Shown: in pieces, positions 31,878 through 41,549 of the stretch
How positions within the stretch are numbered: the first letter of the stretch is position 1
Layout of the letters: each line of letters opens with the position of its first letter
Assembly (NCBI GenBank): GCA_017432615.1
Contig: JAFRIV010000046.1
Span: 1-57,426, forward strand
DNA: 57,426 nt
DNA from: Oscillospiraceae bacterium
Lineage (GTDB): Bacteria; Bacillota; Clostridia; Oscillospirales; Oscillospiraceae
Direction of reading: 5' to 3'
Translations under genes and position numbers: made by a program
The notes under the pieces: model-generated
What the model was told of the DNA's origin: nothing
The model's input: the letters and a program-made list of their open reading frames with translations, nothing else
Database searches by the model: none

Positions 31878-32831
31878 ATGGCAGGAAAGATCGCAACCCG
31901 AAATGCGTACGGCGAAGCACTGACGGAGCTTGCGGAAAAGTACCCGCAGCTCGTTGTTCTGGATGCCGACCTGGCAAATGCTACCATGACGAAGTTCTTT
32001 GCAAAGAGCTATCCCGACCGCTTTTTTGACTGCGGCATTGCCGAGGCGAATATGACGGATATCGCAGCAGGGATGGCCACGGCCGGGCTGAAGCCTTTTA
32101 CCAATACTTTTGCTGTTTTTGCCGCCGGGAGAGCCTATGAACAGGTGAGAAACTCCATTGCCTATCCCCGGCTGAATGTAACGGTGGTCGGTTCACACGG
32201 GGGCGTCTCCGTCGGAGAGGACGGAGCGACCCATCAGGCCATTGAAGACTTTGCCCTGATGCGGGCGATCCCGGGCATGCTGGTGTGCTGCCCCTGTGAC
32301 GGGCATGAGATGCGCCTTGCGGTGGAGGCACTGATCAACTATAACGGCCCCGCTTATCTCCGCCTGGAACGCCCCGCCACCGAAATCATTACGGATGAGG
32401 CAGAGGGATACACCTTTGAACTCGGAAAAGGCGTCGTGCTGCGCGACGGCACGGATGTGACGATCATTGCTACAGGCATCAATGTGCCCATGGCTGTGCA
32501 TGCCGCCGAAATTCTGTCAGCGGAAGGGATCTCCGCCCGCGTTATCGACATGCATACTATCAAACCGCTTGACGAGGAACTTGTGCTGAAAGCGGCACAG
32601 GAGACAGGCTGCATCGTCACTTCGGAAGAGCATTCCGTGGTCGGCGGGCTGGGAGGTGCCGTCTGCGAGTACCTCAGCGGGAAGTACCCTGTACCCGTCG
32701 TGCGCCACGGCGTCAACGATGTGTTCGGCCGCAGCGGAACTTATGCGGCGGTCCTGGAATACTTTGGCATCACCCCGGAAGGCATTGCCGGGAAGGCCAG
32801 AGAAGCCGTATCACTGAAAAGGGGAAAATGA
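31878..32831 (+). CDS. Transketolase, C-terminal subunit
   Basis: A 317-residue protein matching the pyrimidine-binding and C-terminal domains of transketolase. The glutamate of CGIAEANMTDIAAGMA activates ThDP, FAAGRAYEQVRNSIAYPRLN follows, and SHGGVSVGEDGATHQAIED is the family fingerprint. The C-terminal part carries IDMHTIKPLDEEL and SEEHSVVGGLG. It pairs with the N-terminal subunit encoded just upstream. AAAGGAG precedes its ATG. The next gene, an aldose epimerase, starts two bases after this stop codon, giving a three-gene sugar-metabolism operon. Confidence 0.94.
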   Translation: MAGKIATRNAYGEALTELAEKYPQLVVLDADLANATMTKFFAKSYPDRFFDCGIAEANMTDIAAGMATAGLKPFTNTFAVFAAGRAYEQVRNSIAYPRLNVTVVGSHGGVSVGEDGATHQAIEDFALMRAIPGMLVCCPCDGHEMRLAVEALINYNGPAYLRLERPATEIITDEAEGYTFELGKGVVLRDGTDVTIIATGINVPMAVHAAEILSAEGISARVIDMHTIKPLDEELVLKAAQETGCIVTSEEHSVVGGLGGAVCEYLSGKYPVPVVRHGVNDVFGRSGTYAAVLEYFGITPEGIAGKAREAVSLKRGK

Positions 32832-32832
32832 T

Positions 32833-33741
32833 ATGATCCGGAAATCACTCTTTGGTCCTTATAATCAGTACACGATCTCCAATGACGTTCTGGAGGTCTC
32901 CGTGATCACGCTGGGCGCGACTGTTGTCAGCCTGAAGTATCTCGGGCAGGAGTGCGCCGTGTGCTATAAGACCCCGGAAGATGCCCTTGCCGGGCACGGG
33001 TTCCTGTTCAAATCCGTAGGGCGGTATGCCAACAGGATCGGCGGGGCAGCCTTTACGCTGGAGGGCACGCGGTATGAGCTGCCTGCCAATGAAAATCAGA
33101 ATCAGCTCCACGGCGGGCCGAATTCCTACGACAAGCGAGTCTGGACGGCGGAAGTGCTGTCGGATGAGAAAGTGAAGTTCTCTGTCTTTTCACCGGACGG
33201 GGATAACGGCTATCCCGGCAACCTGACCATGACGGTTGCGTTTTCCGTTTCCGGCGGCACCCTGCGTATCGATTTCGGCGGCGTGACGGATAAGACCACG
33301 GTCTTTGCCCCCACCACACATCCGTATTTCAATCTCGACGGGAGCGACAGTGTGCTGGATGCCGCGCTGCAGATCCATGCTGCCGGCCATCTGGACGTGG
33401 ACAGTGAACTGATCCCGACGGGGAAGATCCTTCCCTGTGAAGACAGGTTTGATTTTTCCTCTTCGCGCAGGATCACCTATGATTTTGACGACTGTTTTGT
33501 GACGCCGGAAGAGCATGCCTGCACCCTCACCATGGGGAAGAGAAAGATGGAAGTCTGGACGGATTTCCCCGCGATACAGGTCTATACGGGAGCCAAGCTG
33601 CCGGCACCTTACCATGCAAATCAGGGGATCGCCATTGAACCGGAATTCTATCCGGACAGCCCGAACCATGCGGAGTTTCCCTCTACAGTTTTGAAGCCGG
33701 GAGAGGAATTTGCCAAATACGTGGAATATCGTTTTTCCTGA
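32833..33741 (+). CDS. galM: Aldose 1-epimerase
   Basis: A 302-residue mutarotase that interconverts alpha and beta anomers of hexoses. Family landmarks are VGRYANRIGGAAF, NENQNQLHGGPN with a catalytic His, THPYFNLDG with the second His, and IAIEPEFYPDSPNH with the catalytic Glu near the C terminus. AGGGGAAAATG overlaps the transketolase stop region and gives good spacing to the ATG at 32833. Co-expression with transketolase suggests a role in feeding sugars such as galactose, xylose or glucose anomers to central metabolism; specificity is not set by sequence. Confidence 0.93.
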   Translation: MIRKSLFGPYNQYTISNDVLEVSVITLGATVVSLKYLGQECAVCYKTPEDALAGHGFLFKSVGRYANRIGGAAFTLEGTRYELPANENQNQLHGGPNSYDKRVWTAEVLSDEKVKFSVFSPDGDNGYPGNLTMTVAFSVSGGTLRIDFGGVTDKTTVFAPTTHPYFNLDGSDSVLDAALQIHAAGHLDVDSELIPTGKILPCEDRFDFSSSRRITYDFDDCFVTPEEHACTLTMGKRKMEVWTDFPAIQVYTGAKLPAPYHANQGIAIEPEFYPDSPNHAEFPSTVLKPGEEFAKYVEYRFS

Positions 33742-33760
33742 AAACAGAAAACGGACAAGA

Positions 33761-33812
33761 AAAAAGCCGCGAGGGGCTGAATGCTGTACAGCATCCGCCT
33801 CTCGCGGTTTTT
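33761..33812. terminator. Terminator between convergent genes
   Basis: AAAAAGCCGCGAGG pairs with CCTCTCGCGGTTTTT around an inner ATGCTGTACAGCAT stem. Both strands have T-runs, so it can serve galM and nadE. Confidence 0.85.
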
Positions 33813-33825
33813 CACGGGGAGGAGA

Positions 33826-35748
33826 TCAGTATTCTCGTGTATCGCCGGGGAAAAGGCTGTCTTCCAGAGATTCCAGATCCTGAAGGAACAGTGCTGATTC
33901 CGCGTCAGAGGGCATACGGAAACCCGTACGCGGGGATACGCTGAAAGCACCGACAGACGGCCCGTCCATCAGGCAGCTGCGTTTAAACTGCTGGGAAAAC
34001 AGGCGGCTGCACCAGCTTTTCAGCCAACGTACCAGTTCTTCCCGGCTGAACTCGTCCCCGAATGCCGCTTCCGCGAGGCGTATCGTTTTCCGGGGGGAGA
34101 AGCCGTTGATCAGTACCTGGTAAGTGAAAAAGTCCTGCAGGGAATAGGAACCCACCGACTCTTCGCTTTTCTGTTCGATCAGATCGTCATGGATGGGAAG
34201 AAGCTCGGGGGAAACCGGGCAATCCAGCACGTCATACAGCGCCGCTTTCAGGATGGCGTTGTCGGTCGTCGCAGCGAGATGGGAAACGGCTGCCCGCACC
34301 TGCGTTTTTGTCACCCCGATATTCACGTCGTAATTGGAGGTGTGGTCTCCGTTATAGGTACACCACCCGTCGATATATTCGGAAAGATCCTCCGTGCCCA
34401 CATTCAGGCCGTTGACCTTGTTGGCCAGATCAAGGAGCACCATGGTCCGCATACGGGCCTGTGCGTTTTCAAAGGCAACGGAATAATCGTCACGGGCATG
34501 CCCGATATCGTCAAAATGCTGATATACGCTTTTGCTGATGTCGATTATACGCACGTCGCAGCCCCACTGCTCAGCCACGATCACAGCATTATTCTTGGTC
34601 CTGCTGGAAGTCCCGAAGCAGGGCATGGTTACGGCGATCACGTTGGTCGCCGGCAGACCGAGCCTTTTAACAGCCAGCGCGCTGATCATCACCGCCAGAG
34701 TGGAATCCACACCGCCGGAGATCCCCACGACGCAGTGATCAAGCTTTGCATACTCCATGCGCTTGACGAGGCCGGAGACCTGAATGTCGATCTGCCTGTC
34801 GCAGTAGGCAGGGAGATCCGCTTCGCATGCGGGCAGATGAGGGTGCCTGGGGATCGGGCGCTCCAGTACGGTCTCTTTCAGCTCACTGCCCCAGATCACG
34901 GTGGTGTAGGCGTTCCGGTTTTCCCCAAAAGCGCCTGACATACGGCGAAGATGCATCAGCCGGCTCACATCCACTTCAGTAACAAGCAGGGACTCGCTGT
35001 CTTCCTGCTGAGCAAGGATCTGACCGTCTTCCGCGATCATACAGAGGCCAGAATAGGCATGGTCGGTAGTGGATTCACCGCGCCCGGGAGCGGCAAGGAT
35101 CAGCGCTCCGGACAGGCGGGAGGAATCGGAGATCATGCACTGTCCGGCACGCACGGACGAGGTGAACGTCTCCGGAAAAGAAGCCATCCGAACGATCACA
35201 GTCGCCCCGGCCAGCGCATGGGAGACGGAAGGGCTGAGGGGAGAACTGATGTCATCACCCAGTTCCGCCGCAATGCAGAAATTGTGCAGTTTGGCATGCT
35301 CAAAAAGCACATTGCGGGAAAATACTGCCGAGAACATGCCGTCCACTTCGATACTGCGGAGGACGTCACCTGCCGGCGTGAAAGGGGTGCCTTTTGTATT
35401 CTCCCGCGGAACGAGACCGAGAAGATAACCGTTGCAGATCGCTGCGGCACAGCTGTATACGTGGCTCCCCAGCTCAACCGGCAATCCCACGAAGATCAGC
35501 ATATCAATGCCGACCGTCTCATGCAGAATATGCATCAGTGCCTGCCTCGCGCCGGCGAGGAGTACATCATGCTGAAAAAGATCGCGGCAGGTGCAGCCGG
35601 TAATACAGAGTTCCGGGAAGACCAGCACATTGACGCCCCGATCATCGGCATCGCGGATACAGTCAAGAATCTTCTCAGCGTTATAGTCTGTGTCGGCGAC
35701 GCGAATGGAAGGAGAGGCCGCCGCCACTTTTACAAAGCCGTCTTTCAT
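33826..35748 (-). CDS. nadE: Glutamine-dependent NAD+ synthetase
   Basis: A 640-residue two-domain enzyme that makes NAD+ from deamido-NAD+, ATP and glutamine. The N-terminal nitrilase-type glutaminase (~1-290) has catalytic Glu46 in VLVFPELCITG, a lysine in PRENTKGTPF and a cysteine in LHNFCIAAELGDD. The C-terminal synthetase (~320-640) has the ATP pyrophosphatase P-loop GISGGVDSTLAVM and the GTEDLSEY motif. Length fits the large glutamine-dependent form. It lies 12 bases after glyS on the same strand and is probably co-transcribed; its ribosome binding site (CAGGCATT) is weak, which suggests translational coupling. Confidence 0.94.
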   Translation of the reverse strand: MKDGFVKVAAASPSIRVADTDYNAEKILDCIRDADDRGVNVLVFPELCITGCTCRDLFQHDVLLAGARQALMHILHETVGIDMLIFVGLPVELGSHVYSCAAAICNGYLLGLVPRENTKGTPFTPAGDVLRSIEVDGMFSAVFSRNVLFEHAKLHNFCIAAELGDDISSPLSPSVSHALAGATVIVRMASFPETFTSSVRAGQCMISDSSRLSGALILAAPGRGESTTDHAYSGLCMIAEDGQILAQQEDSESLLVTEVDVSRLMHLRRMSGAFGENRNAYTTVIWGSELKETVLERPIPRHPHLPACEADLPAYCDRQIDIQVSGLVKRMEYAKLDHCVVGISGGVDSTLAVMISALAVKRLGLPATNVIAVTMPCFGTSSRTKNNAVIVAEQWGCDVRIIDISKSVYQHFDDIGHARDDYSVAFENAQARMRTMVLLDLANKVNGLNVGTEDLSEYIDGWCTYNGDHTSNYDVNIGVTKTQVRAAVSHLAATTDNAILKAALYDVLDCPVSPELLPIHDDLIEQKSEESVGSYSLQDFFTYQVLINGFSPRKTIRLAEAAFGDEFSREELVRWLKSWCSRLFSQQFKRSCLMDGPSVGAFSVSPRTGFRMPSDAESALFLQDLESLEDSLFPGDTREY

Positions 35749-35760
35749 AATGCCTGTGCC

Positions 35761-37185
35761 TTAAAAACGGATCCTTTCGGCGATGTAGTTTTTCACTTCG
35801 CTGATGGGGATACGGACCTGCTCCATGCTGTCACGCTCGCGTACGGTGACGCAGTGGTCAGCTTCGTCGGTCTCGGTGCCCACCGTATTGAAATCAAACG
35901 TGATGCAGAACGGTGTGCCGATCTCGTCTTCACGGCGATAACGCTTGCCGATAGAACCGGTCTCATCATAGTCGCACATGAATTCTTTGCTGAGTTCCTG
36001 ATAGAGTTCCATGGCGGGGCCGGTCAGAACATCCTTCTTGCTCAGGGGCAGGATCGCGCATTTGAAGGGAGCGAGTGCAGGATGCAGATGCAGCACGGTA
36101 CGTACATCATCCTTGCCTTTTTTGTCCTGCCCTACGACCTGCTCATCATAGGCTTCACAAAGGAAAGCCAGAGCCACACGGTCGCAGCCGAGAGACGGCT
36201 CGATCACATAGGGTACATAGTGCTCGTTGGTATCCTGGTCATAATAGGTAAGATCCTTGCCGGAGGCCTCCTGATGGCGGCTCAGGTCATAATCCGTACG
36301 GTCGGCAATGCCCCAGAGCTCACCCCAGTCGGTAAACGGGAAGGCATATTCGATATCCGTGGTGGCGCGGGAATAGAAAGCAAGTTCCGCCGGTTCATGA
36401 TCGCGCAGGCGCAGATTCTCTTCATGGATGCCGAGGCTGATCAGCCAGTTTTTGCAGAAGTCCTTCCAGTAGGCAAACCATTCCAGATCGGTGCCCGGCT
36501 TGCAGAAAAATTCGCATTCCATCTGCTCAAATTCGCGGGTGCGGAAGGTGAAGTTGCCCGGGGTGATCTCATTACGGAAGGCTTTTCCTACCTGACATAC
36601 GCCAAAGGGCAGTTTTTTACGGGTAGTGCGCTGAATGTTGGCAAAGTTTACAAAAATGCCCTGAGCGGTTTCCGGACGAAGATAGCAGACGGAGCTGCTG
36701 TCTTCTGTCACACCGATGGCAGTTTTGAACATCAGGTTGAATTTGCGGATCGGGGTAAAATTGTGCTTTCCGCAGATCGGGCAGACAACGTCCTCGTGCT
36801 CCGCGATAAAAGCATCCATTTCATCAAAGCTCATGGCATCTACGTTGACTTCCGGATGCTCCTCACCGATCAGCTTGTCGGCGCGATGACGTGCTTTGCA
36901 GCTTTTGCAGTCAAGCAGCGGGTCGGAAAAGCTGGAAACATGTCCGGTGGTAACCCATGTCTGCGGGTTCATGATGATCGCCGCATCAAGCCCCACGTTG
37001 TACGGGCTTTCCTGCACAAACTTCTTGAGCCAGGCTTTTTTTACATTGTTTTTGAATTCTGTTCCCAGAGGGCCGTAGTCCCAGCTGTTGGCAAGCCCGC
37101 CGTAGATCTCGCTGCCCGCATAGATATAACCGCGGTTTTTGCACAGAGCAACGATCTTGTCAAGTGTCTTTTCATTCTGATTCAT
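35761..37185 (-). CDS. glyS: Glycyl-tRNA synthetase (single-chain dimeric type)
   Basis: A 474-residue class II synthetase that charges tRNA-Gly. It begins with [23 protein letters not shown] and DYGPLG, the mark of the homodimeric (archaeal/Gram-positive) type rather than the alpha-beta form. Motif 2 lies in [30 protein letters not shown] (given by name only from residue ~195) and motif 3 in [17 protein letters not shown]. Cysteine pairs CKSC and CPIC form a zinc site in the insertion domain. The ATG at 37185 has AAGGAGA at good spacing, with its promoter at 37257-37285. Confidence 0.95.
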   Translation of the reverse strand: MNQNEKTLDKIVALCKNRGYIYAGSEIYGGLANSWDYGPLGTEFKNNVKKAWLKKFVQESPYNVGLDAAIIMNPQTWVTTGHVSSFSDPLLDCKSCKARHRADKLIGEEHPEVNVDAMSFDEMDAFIAEHEDVVCPICGKHNFTPIRKFNLMFKTAIGVTEDSSSVCYLRPETAQGIFVNFANIQRTTRKKLPFGVCQVGKAFRNEITPGNFTFRTREFEQMECEFFCKPGTDLEWFAYWKDFCKNWLISLGIHEENLRLRDHEPAELAFYSRATTDIEYAFPFTDWGELWGIADRTDYDLSRHQEASGKDLTYYDQDTNEHYVPYVIEPSLGCDRVALAFLCEAYDEQVVGQDKKGKDDVRTVLHLHPALAPFKCAILPLSKKDVLTGPAMELYQELSKEFMCDYDETGSIGKRYRREDEIGTPFCITFDFNTVGTETDEADHCVTVRERDSMEQVRIPISEVKNYIAERIRF

Positions 37186-37256
37186 TTGTCTTCTCCTTTT
37201 CCCATGGCTGGATGCCACAGAGAGTATTATTGTTGCGGTTTCCCACACAAAACGAC

Positions 37257-37285
37257 AGTATAACAGAAACAGAGATTTTCAGCAA
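37257..37285 (-). promoter_or_regulatory. Promoter of the glyS-nadE unit
   Basis: Minus-strand TTGCTG (37280-37285) and TATACT (37257-37262) are 17 bases apart. No T-box leader is evident in the ~65-base leader. Confidence 0.5.
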
Positions 37286-37298
37286 CAGAAAAAACTGA

Positions 37299-37332
37299 TA
37301 AAAAACCCTTCTGCCTCATAAAAACAGAAGGG
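37299..37332 (-). terminator. Terminator of the ybaK-proC unit
   Basis: On the minus strand CCCTTCTG pairs with CAGAAGGG (37306-37313 with 37325-37332), followed by TTTTTT. Confidence 0.75.
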
Positions 37333-37360
37333 AAGAGAAAAGAATAAACGGGATTACCAG

Positions 37361-38152
37361 TTAAAACCGCAGTGTTTTTTCATAAGACGCGATCACGGCA
37401 TCGATGATGGAAGCACGAAACGCTCTTTCTTCCAGCGTCCTCACACCCTGGATCGTAGATCCGCCGGGGGAGCACACGGCATCTTTCATCACGCCGGGAT
37501 GCGCATGCGATTCCAGCATCAGTTTTGCCGTGCCGAGCATCATCTGTGCGGCGACTTCCATCGCCTGTATTCTCGGCATACCGCAGGCGACACCGCCGTC
37601 GGCCATCGCCTCAAGAAACATCGCTGCATATGCCGGGCCGCATCCGCCCACGACACTGCAGATATCCGCAAGGCGTTCTTCAATTTTGCTGAAACGGCCG
37701 GCCCCGGCCATCGCCTCAAGGAAACCCTGTTCCATCTCCTGCGTTACTTCATCGCTGCAGACGTATAGGATCATCCCTTCGCCGACAGCTACCGGGGTGT
37801 TGGGTAAAATACGAATGACCGGCGCATTGCAGCCGATTTTCTCCTGGATCTGCGCAATTGTACGCCCTGCCACCATGGAGACGACGGTAAAAGAGGACTT
37901 CCTGGTTTGAAAAGCCTCTCGTACGTCCTGCAGCATTTCCTCCAGCATCTGGGGTTTTACCCCGAGAAAAACATAATCGGCATCCGTAACGGCCTGGAGG
38001 TTGTCACATACCGTACCGCCGATGAGGTCTGCCAGCTGCTGCGCCTTATCCGGATGGCGGTTGGCCAGCAGGAGCCGGTTATTCCTGTTCAGAGAAGCTG
38101 CCCGGGCAAGGGCACCGCCCATGTTTCCTGTTCCGATAAAAGAAAGTACCAT
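37361..38152 (-). CDS. proC: Pyrroline-5-carboxylate reductase
   Basis: A 263-residue enzyme for the last step of proline synthesis, reducing pyrroline-5-carboxylate with NAD(P)H. The dinucleotide fold starts at FIGTGNMGGALA, NRHP marks cofactor choice, and the family signature lies near the C terminus (DAVCSPGGSTIQGVRTLEE). VGGCGPAYAAMFLEAMADGG forms the dimer/substrate segment. AAAGGAGG precedes the ATG at rather long spacing (11 bases). The gene follows ybaK by 17 bases and the two share a terminator; both relate to proline, which supports a common transcript. Confidence 0.94.
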   Translation of the reverse strand: MVLSFIGTGNMGGALARAASLNRNNRLLLANRHPDKAQQLADLIGGTVCDNLQAVTDADYVFLGVKPQMLEEMLQDVREAFQTRKSSFTVVSMVAGRTIAQIQEKIGCNAPVIRILPNTPVAVGEGMILYVCSDEVTQEMEQGFLEAMAGAGRFSKIEERLADICSVVGGCGPAYAAMFLEAMADGGVACGMPRIQAMEVAAQMMLGTAKLMLESHAHPGVMKDAVCSPGGSTIQGVRTLEERAFRASIIDAVIASYEKTLRF

Positions 38153-38169
38153 GGTTTAAAGATCCTCCT

Positions 38170-38643
38170 TTATTCGGGGAGTTTACAGACATCCACCCAT
38201 TCAAGCGCGTTGGAGTAGCGGTAAAGTTCATCGAGGTCCAGCTCAATGGCACTGGCACCGCTCCCGACGGCCGGGAAGACGGTTTCAAACCGTTTCAGGC
38301 TCACGTCCAGGTAAACGTCTACACCATCATTGATCCCAAACGGGCAAACACCGCCGATCGGGTGCCCGATCATGGAAAGCACTTCATCCGGAGTGAGCAT
38401 TTTGGCTTTGGCGTGAAATTTTTCTTTATACTTATGATTGTCGATGCGGGCATCGCCGGCGGCAAGGATCAATATGGGTTTTTCTTCCGGCAACTTGAAG
38501 GAAAGTGTTTTGGCAATGCGTGCACCCTCTACACCGAGCGCTTTGGCGGCGAGTTCAACAGTTGCCGAGGAAACATCGAATTCCCTCACACGATCTTCCA
38601 TTCCCAGCGCACGGAAATAGGCACGGCCTTTTTCTATAGACAT
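38170..38643 (-). CDS. YbaK/ProX-family aminoacyl-tRNA deacylase
   Basis: A 157-residue single-domain editing protein. ATVELAAKALGVEGARIAKTLSF and the conserved lysine and GGVCPFG motif (residues ~95-105) place it in the YbaK/EbsC/ProX group. Relatives hydrolyse mischarged tRNA-Pro (Cys- or Ala-tRNA-Pro) in trans, protecting proline codons. Its place upstream of proC fits a proline theme. AAAGGAAGAA precedes the ATG. The exact tRNA substrate is not told by sequence. Confidence 0.85.
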   Translation of the reverse strand: MSIEKGRAYFRALGMEDRVREFDVSSATVELAAKALGVEGARIAKTLSFKLPEEKPILILAAGDARIDNHKYKEKFHAKAKMLTPDEVLSMIGHPIGGVCPFGINDGVDVYLDVSLKRFETVFPAVGSGASAIELDLDELYRYSNALEWVDVCKLPE

Positions 38644-38722
38644 TCTTTTTTCTTCCTTTGCAGTTTGTAAAAACAGGGGGCAACAGGTGCCCCCTGAATA
38701 ATTCTTACGGGTTTTCTCGGGT

Positions 38723-39886
38723 TCAGCCCTTGATCTCCAGAAGCTTCTGTTTCAGCTCTCCTTCAATCTTGGCGAGTTCAGCCTCGGCGGCGGCCCGGCG
38801 GGCACGGCCGGTATCCTGGATCTCACGCACTTCTTCCAGCGTGGAGATCAGTTCCAGGTTGGTCTTCTGCAGCGTTTCAAGATCGACGATGCCGCGTTCA
38901 GCTTCCTTAGCTACAGCGACGCTGCCCTGATGCAGCGTTTCGGCATTCTTGGCAAGCAATTCGTTGGTCACCTCGCTTACTTCGCTCTGTGCTTTCATCG
39001 CTTCGTCAGAATGGTACATGGTCAGTGCCAGGACCATCTGGTTTTTCCAAAGCGGGATCGTGTTGTTGATGGATGTCCGGATCTTCTCCGTCATGAGGGA
39101 ATCATTGTTCTGGATCATGCGGATCTGCGGGCCCATCTGCACAGAGATCATTCTTGTCAGTTCCAGATCATGGATCTTCTTCTCAAAACGGCCGATCATG
39201 TTGGCAAAATCGCTTGCTTTCTGGGCGTCTTCCGGCAGATTGGATTCCTGGGCTTTTTTCCGAAGAGCCGGGAGCTCCACATTCCGGAGTTCTTCGATCT
39301 TCAGTTTGCCGGCAAGGATATACATGGTAAGCTCTTTCATGTATTCCTGGTTCTTGTCATACATCTTGTCCATGAGAGAAATATCTTTCATCAAAGTGAT
39401 CTCATGGTTTTCGAGCTCTTCCACAATTTTGTCAACATTCGCTTCAGCGACGTTGTACTGAGCTTTCAGGCTTTCCAGGCTGTTCTGGCTCTTTTTGAAA
39501 AGCGCTTTCAGGCCTTTCTCTTTCTCCTCAAACTTCAGGCCTTTGAGCTGTACGACGAGATCCGACAGCATCGAGCCGACCTCGCCCAAATCCTTGGTCT
39601 TTACGCTGCTGAGGGCGGCATCCGAGAACTCAGAGATGTTTTTCTGGGCGGCTGCACCGTAATTCATCACCTGTTCGGTATTCATTACATCGATCTGGGA
39701 GGAAAATTCTTTGACAGCGGCCTGCTCTTCGGGAGAGAGTTTTTCCAGCTCAATTTTTTCTGCGGGAGCTTGTGCGGCTTCAGCCTCGGCTTTGACTTCT
39801 TCCTCTAAAGCTTCTGCCTGGACCTGTTGTGCCTGGGCGGCAAGTGGATCGAGTGTTAGGGTCGGGATAGAACTGGTTTCTGACAT
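38723..39886 (-). CDS. TelA-family toxic anion resistance protein
   Basis: A 387-residue, mostly alpha-helical cytosolic protein of the TelA family (PF05816). The N-terminal ~70 residues are acidic and Ala/Glu-rich; the rest forms long coiled helices with family landmarks DISLMDKMYDKNQEYMKEL, ARKK-like linkers and MISVQMGPQIRMIQNND. Members are named for tellurite resistance but more generally relate to envelope stress and lantibiotic tolerance. The start has AAAGGAT spanning the upstream gene's stop codon. It forms an operon with xpaC upstream, the standard partner. Confidence 0.9.
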   Translation of the reverse strand: MSETSSIPTLTLDPLAAQAQQVQAEALEEEVKAEAEAAQAPAEKIELEKLSPEEQAAVKEFSSQIDVMNTEQVMNYGAAAQKNISEFSDAALSSVKTKDLGEVGSMLSDLVVQLKGLKFEEKEKGLKALFKKSQNSLESLKAQYNVAEANVDKIVEELENHEITLMKDISLMDKMYDKNQEYMKELTMYILAGKLKIEELRNVELPALRKKAQESNLPEDAQKASDFANMIGRFEKKIHDLELTRMISVQMGPQIRMIQNNDSLMTEKIRTSINNTIPLWKNQMVLALTMYHSDEAMKAQSEVSEVTNELLAKNAETLHQGSVAVAKEAERGIVDLETLQKTNLELISTLEEVREIQDTGRARRAAAEAELAKIEGELKQKLLEIKG

Positions 39887-39891
39887 GTTAT

Positions 39892-40653
39892 TTATCCTTT
39901 CTGCTGTGCCGTTGAGGCTCCAGCCTGTTGTACTGCAAAGTTGCTGCCGGTAAGACCTTCTCTTTCCAGCATCTGGTTCATGACATCAATATCGGTCTCA
40001 ATGTCAAGCGCCTGATTTTCAAACAGGGAATCCAATCTTTTTTTATAGGCTTCGATGGCCACATCCAGCATTTCATTGATGCTGGAAATACTCTTGTCGA
40101 TATTCTCGCCTTCAATGCCCTGCGAACTCATCCTGTCATAAGCGTGGAGCAGTTTGATCGTTGTGGGAAGATAATAGCGGAAGAATTTTCTGATCTGCGG
40201 CACATCGGAAGGATCTTCGATGGCGTCCTGCATGATCTTGTCGGTGATCAGCATGATCTCATTGATTTTGGAACGGATATCCGGATCTTTGATCGTGGAA
40301 TAGAGCTTCCCCATCTCCCCAAGGGCCCGGTTGCCCTCTTCCAGAATGGCATCAACCTTTTCCCCATAGCTTTTTTTCTCCCGAGGTCTGGGCTGCCCGC
40401 CTCCGATCCTTTCACTGGCGCGTTTTGTTCCGGCCACATTCGGATTGGATGTTTTAACATCATCAGCTTTTGCGGATGCGGCTTTTTTCCCGGTCTTCCA
40501 TGCCAGAAATGCTGTTAACGTGCTTAACGCCCCCATTGCAATATATCCGGCTGCACCGAAACGAGCGAGAAAAATGGCAGATAATCCAAGGGTTACGGCA
40601 AAAGTGAGTGCCGTACGCAGATACAGCCTGTTTTTATTGGAAGAAGGTCCCAA
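39892..40653 (-). CDS. XpaC-family membrane protein
   Basis: A 253-residue protein of the XpaC (5-bromo-4-chloroindolyl phosphate hydrolysis) family. Two hydrophobic segments lie at residues ~13-30 and ~34-50, followed by a cytosolic helical domain (GEKVDAILEEGNRALGEM, FRYYLPTTIKLLHAYDRM). The start appears to be TTG at 40653: AAGGAAGGTG precedes it and the next in-frame ATG would remove the first membrane segment. XpaC and TelA are repeatedly paired in Bacillota and thought to work together at the membrane; the biochemical role is unknown. Confidence 0.87.
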   Translation of the reverse strand: MGPSSNKNRLYLRTALTFAVTLGLSAIFLARFGAAGYIAMGALSTLTAFLAWKTGKKAASAKADDVKTSNPNVAGTKRASERIGGGQPRPREKKSYGEKVDAILEEGNRALGEMGKLYSTIKDPDIRSKINEIMLITDKIMQDAIEDPSDVPQIRKFFRYYLPTTIKLLHAYDRMSSQGIEGENIDKSISSINEMLDVAIEAYKKRLDSLFENQALDIETDIDVMNQMLEREGLTGSNFAVQQAGASTAQQKG

Positions 40654-40688
40654 ACGTCACACCTTCCTTGTGAAAAACTTTTCAGTAT

Positions 40689-40717
40689 ATTTTATTCTAC
40701 TTTATGCAAACAGTCAA
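40689..40717 (-). promoter_or_regulatory. Promoter of the xpaC-telA unit
   Basis: Minus-strand TTGACT (40712-40717) and TAAAAT (40689-40694) are 17 bases apart, 35 bases before the TTG start. Confidence 0.65.
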
Positions 40718-40833
40718 GTTGAATTGAAAAAATATTCTTTGCGGAAGCATCTTTTTCGGAATACTCTGGATCTCTATAAAAGGGAAGGGATAAACCACGG
40801 TGAAAAAAACTTGACAGCGAGGAAGAAATGCCC

Positions 40834-40862
40834 TTGCATTGTAAAGCTCTTTCCTTTATAAT
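40834..40862 (+). promoter_or_regulatory. Promoter of the rpe-recR-RNase J unit
   Basis: TTGCAT (40834-40839) and TATAAT (40857-40862) are 17 bases apart, 28 bases before the rpe start. Confidence 0.6.
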
Positions 40863-40890
40863 TAAGTATCTGTTTCTGGAGATTTTGAAC

Positions 40891-41541
40891 ATGATTCGTA
40901 TAGCACCTTCTATTCTGTCAGCTGATTTTCTGCGCCTTGGGGCAGAGGTGGAGAGTATTTCTTCCTCCGGCGGAGACTGGGTCCATTTTGACGTGATGGA
41001 CGGGGTTTTTGTTCCCAATATTTCCGTCGGGATCCCGGTGCTGCGTTCCCTCAGAAAGGGTACAGATCTATTCATTGATGCACACCTGATGATCGTTCAT
41101 CCGCGCTTTATGGCGGAAGCCTTTTGTGACGCAGGAGCGGACCTTGTAACAATCCACCTGGAAGCGGACGAACTTCCGGAAATCCGCCGTGCCATGGATG
41201 CCATCCACGAAAAAGGAAAGCTGGCCGGCATTTCTGTCAAACCTGCCACTCCGGCCAAAGCACTTCTTGATGTGGTGGATCAGGCAGATCTGATCCTGGT
41301 GATGACGGTAGAACCGGGCTTCGGCGGACAGCATTTTATGAACGAAATGCTGCCGAAGATCCGTGAGGTTCGCAGGTTTATCGATGAGAAACATCCCGGT
41401 ACGTTTTTGGAAGTAGACGGCGGAATCAACGCGGAAACAGCTGTTCTTGTCCGTGTGGCAGGAGCGGATACACTGGTAGCCGGCAGCTACTTCTTTCAGG
41501 CACAGGACAGAATTTCCGCAGTCCATGCACTGCGTTCTTGA
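40891..41541 (+). CDS. rpe: Ribulose-phosphate 3-epimerase
   Basis: A 216-residue TIM-barrel enzyme that interconverts ribulose 5-phosphate and xylulose 5-phosphate. Motifs are IAPSILSADFLRLG, WVHFDVMDGVFVPN with metal/catalytic Asp, DAHLMI with catalytic His, MTVEPGFGGQ and EVDGGIN with the second catalytic Asp. The ATG at 40891 follows TGGAG at ten bases; the longer upstream frame begins before the promoter and is not used. It leads an operon with recR eight bases downstream. It complements the split transketolase encoded 9 kb upstream. Confidence 0.95.
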   Translation: MIRIAPSILSADFLRLGAEVESISSSGGDWVHFDVMDGVFVPNISVGIPVLRSLRKGTDLFIDAHLMIVHPRFMAEAFCDAGADLVTIHLEADELPEIRRAMDAIHEKGKLAGISVKPATPAKALLDVVDQADLILVMTVEPGFGGQHFMNEMLPKIREVRRFIDEKHPGTFLEVDGGINAETAVLVRVAGADTLVAGSYFFQAQDRISAVHALRS

Positions 41542-41549
41542 GGCTTACT

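Noticed and set aside
34951-37263. A 770-codon plus-strand frame opposite nadE and glyS
   Set aside because: It spans two well-identified minus-strand genes and encodes no recognisable domain.
37186-37290. T-box leader for glyS
   Set aside because: The leader is only about 65 bases and lacks the specifier hairpin and T-box sequence.
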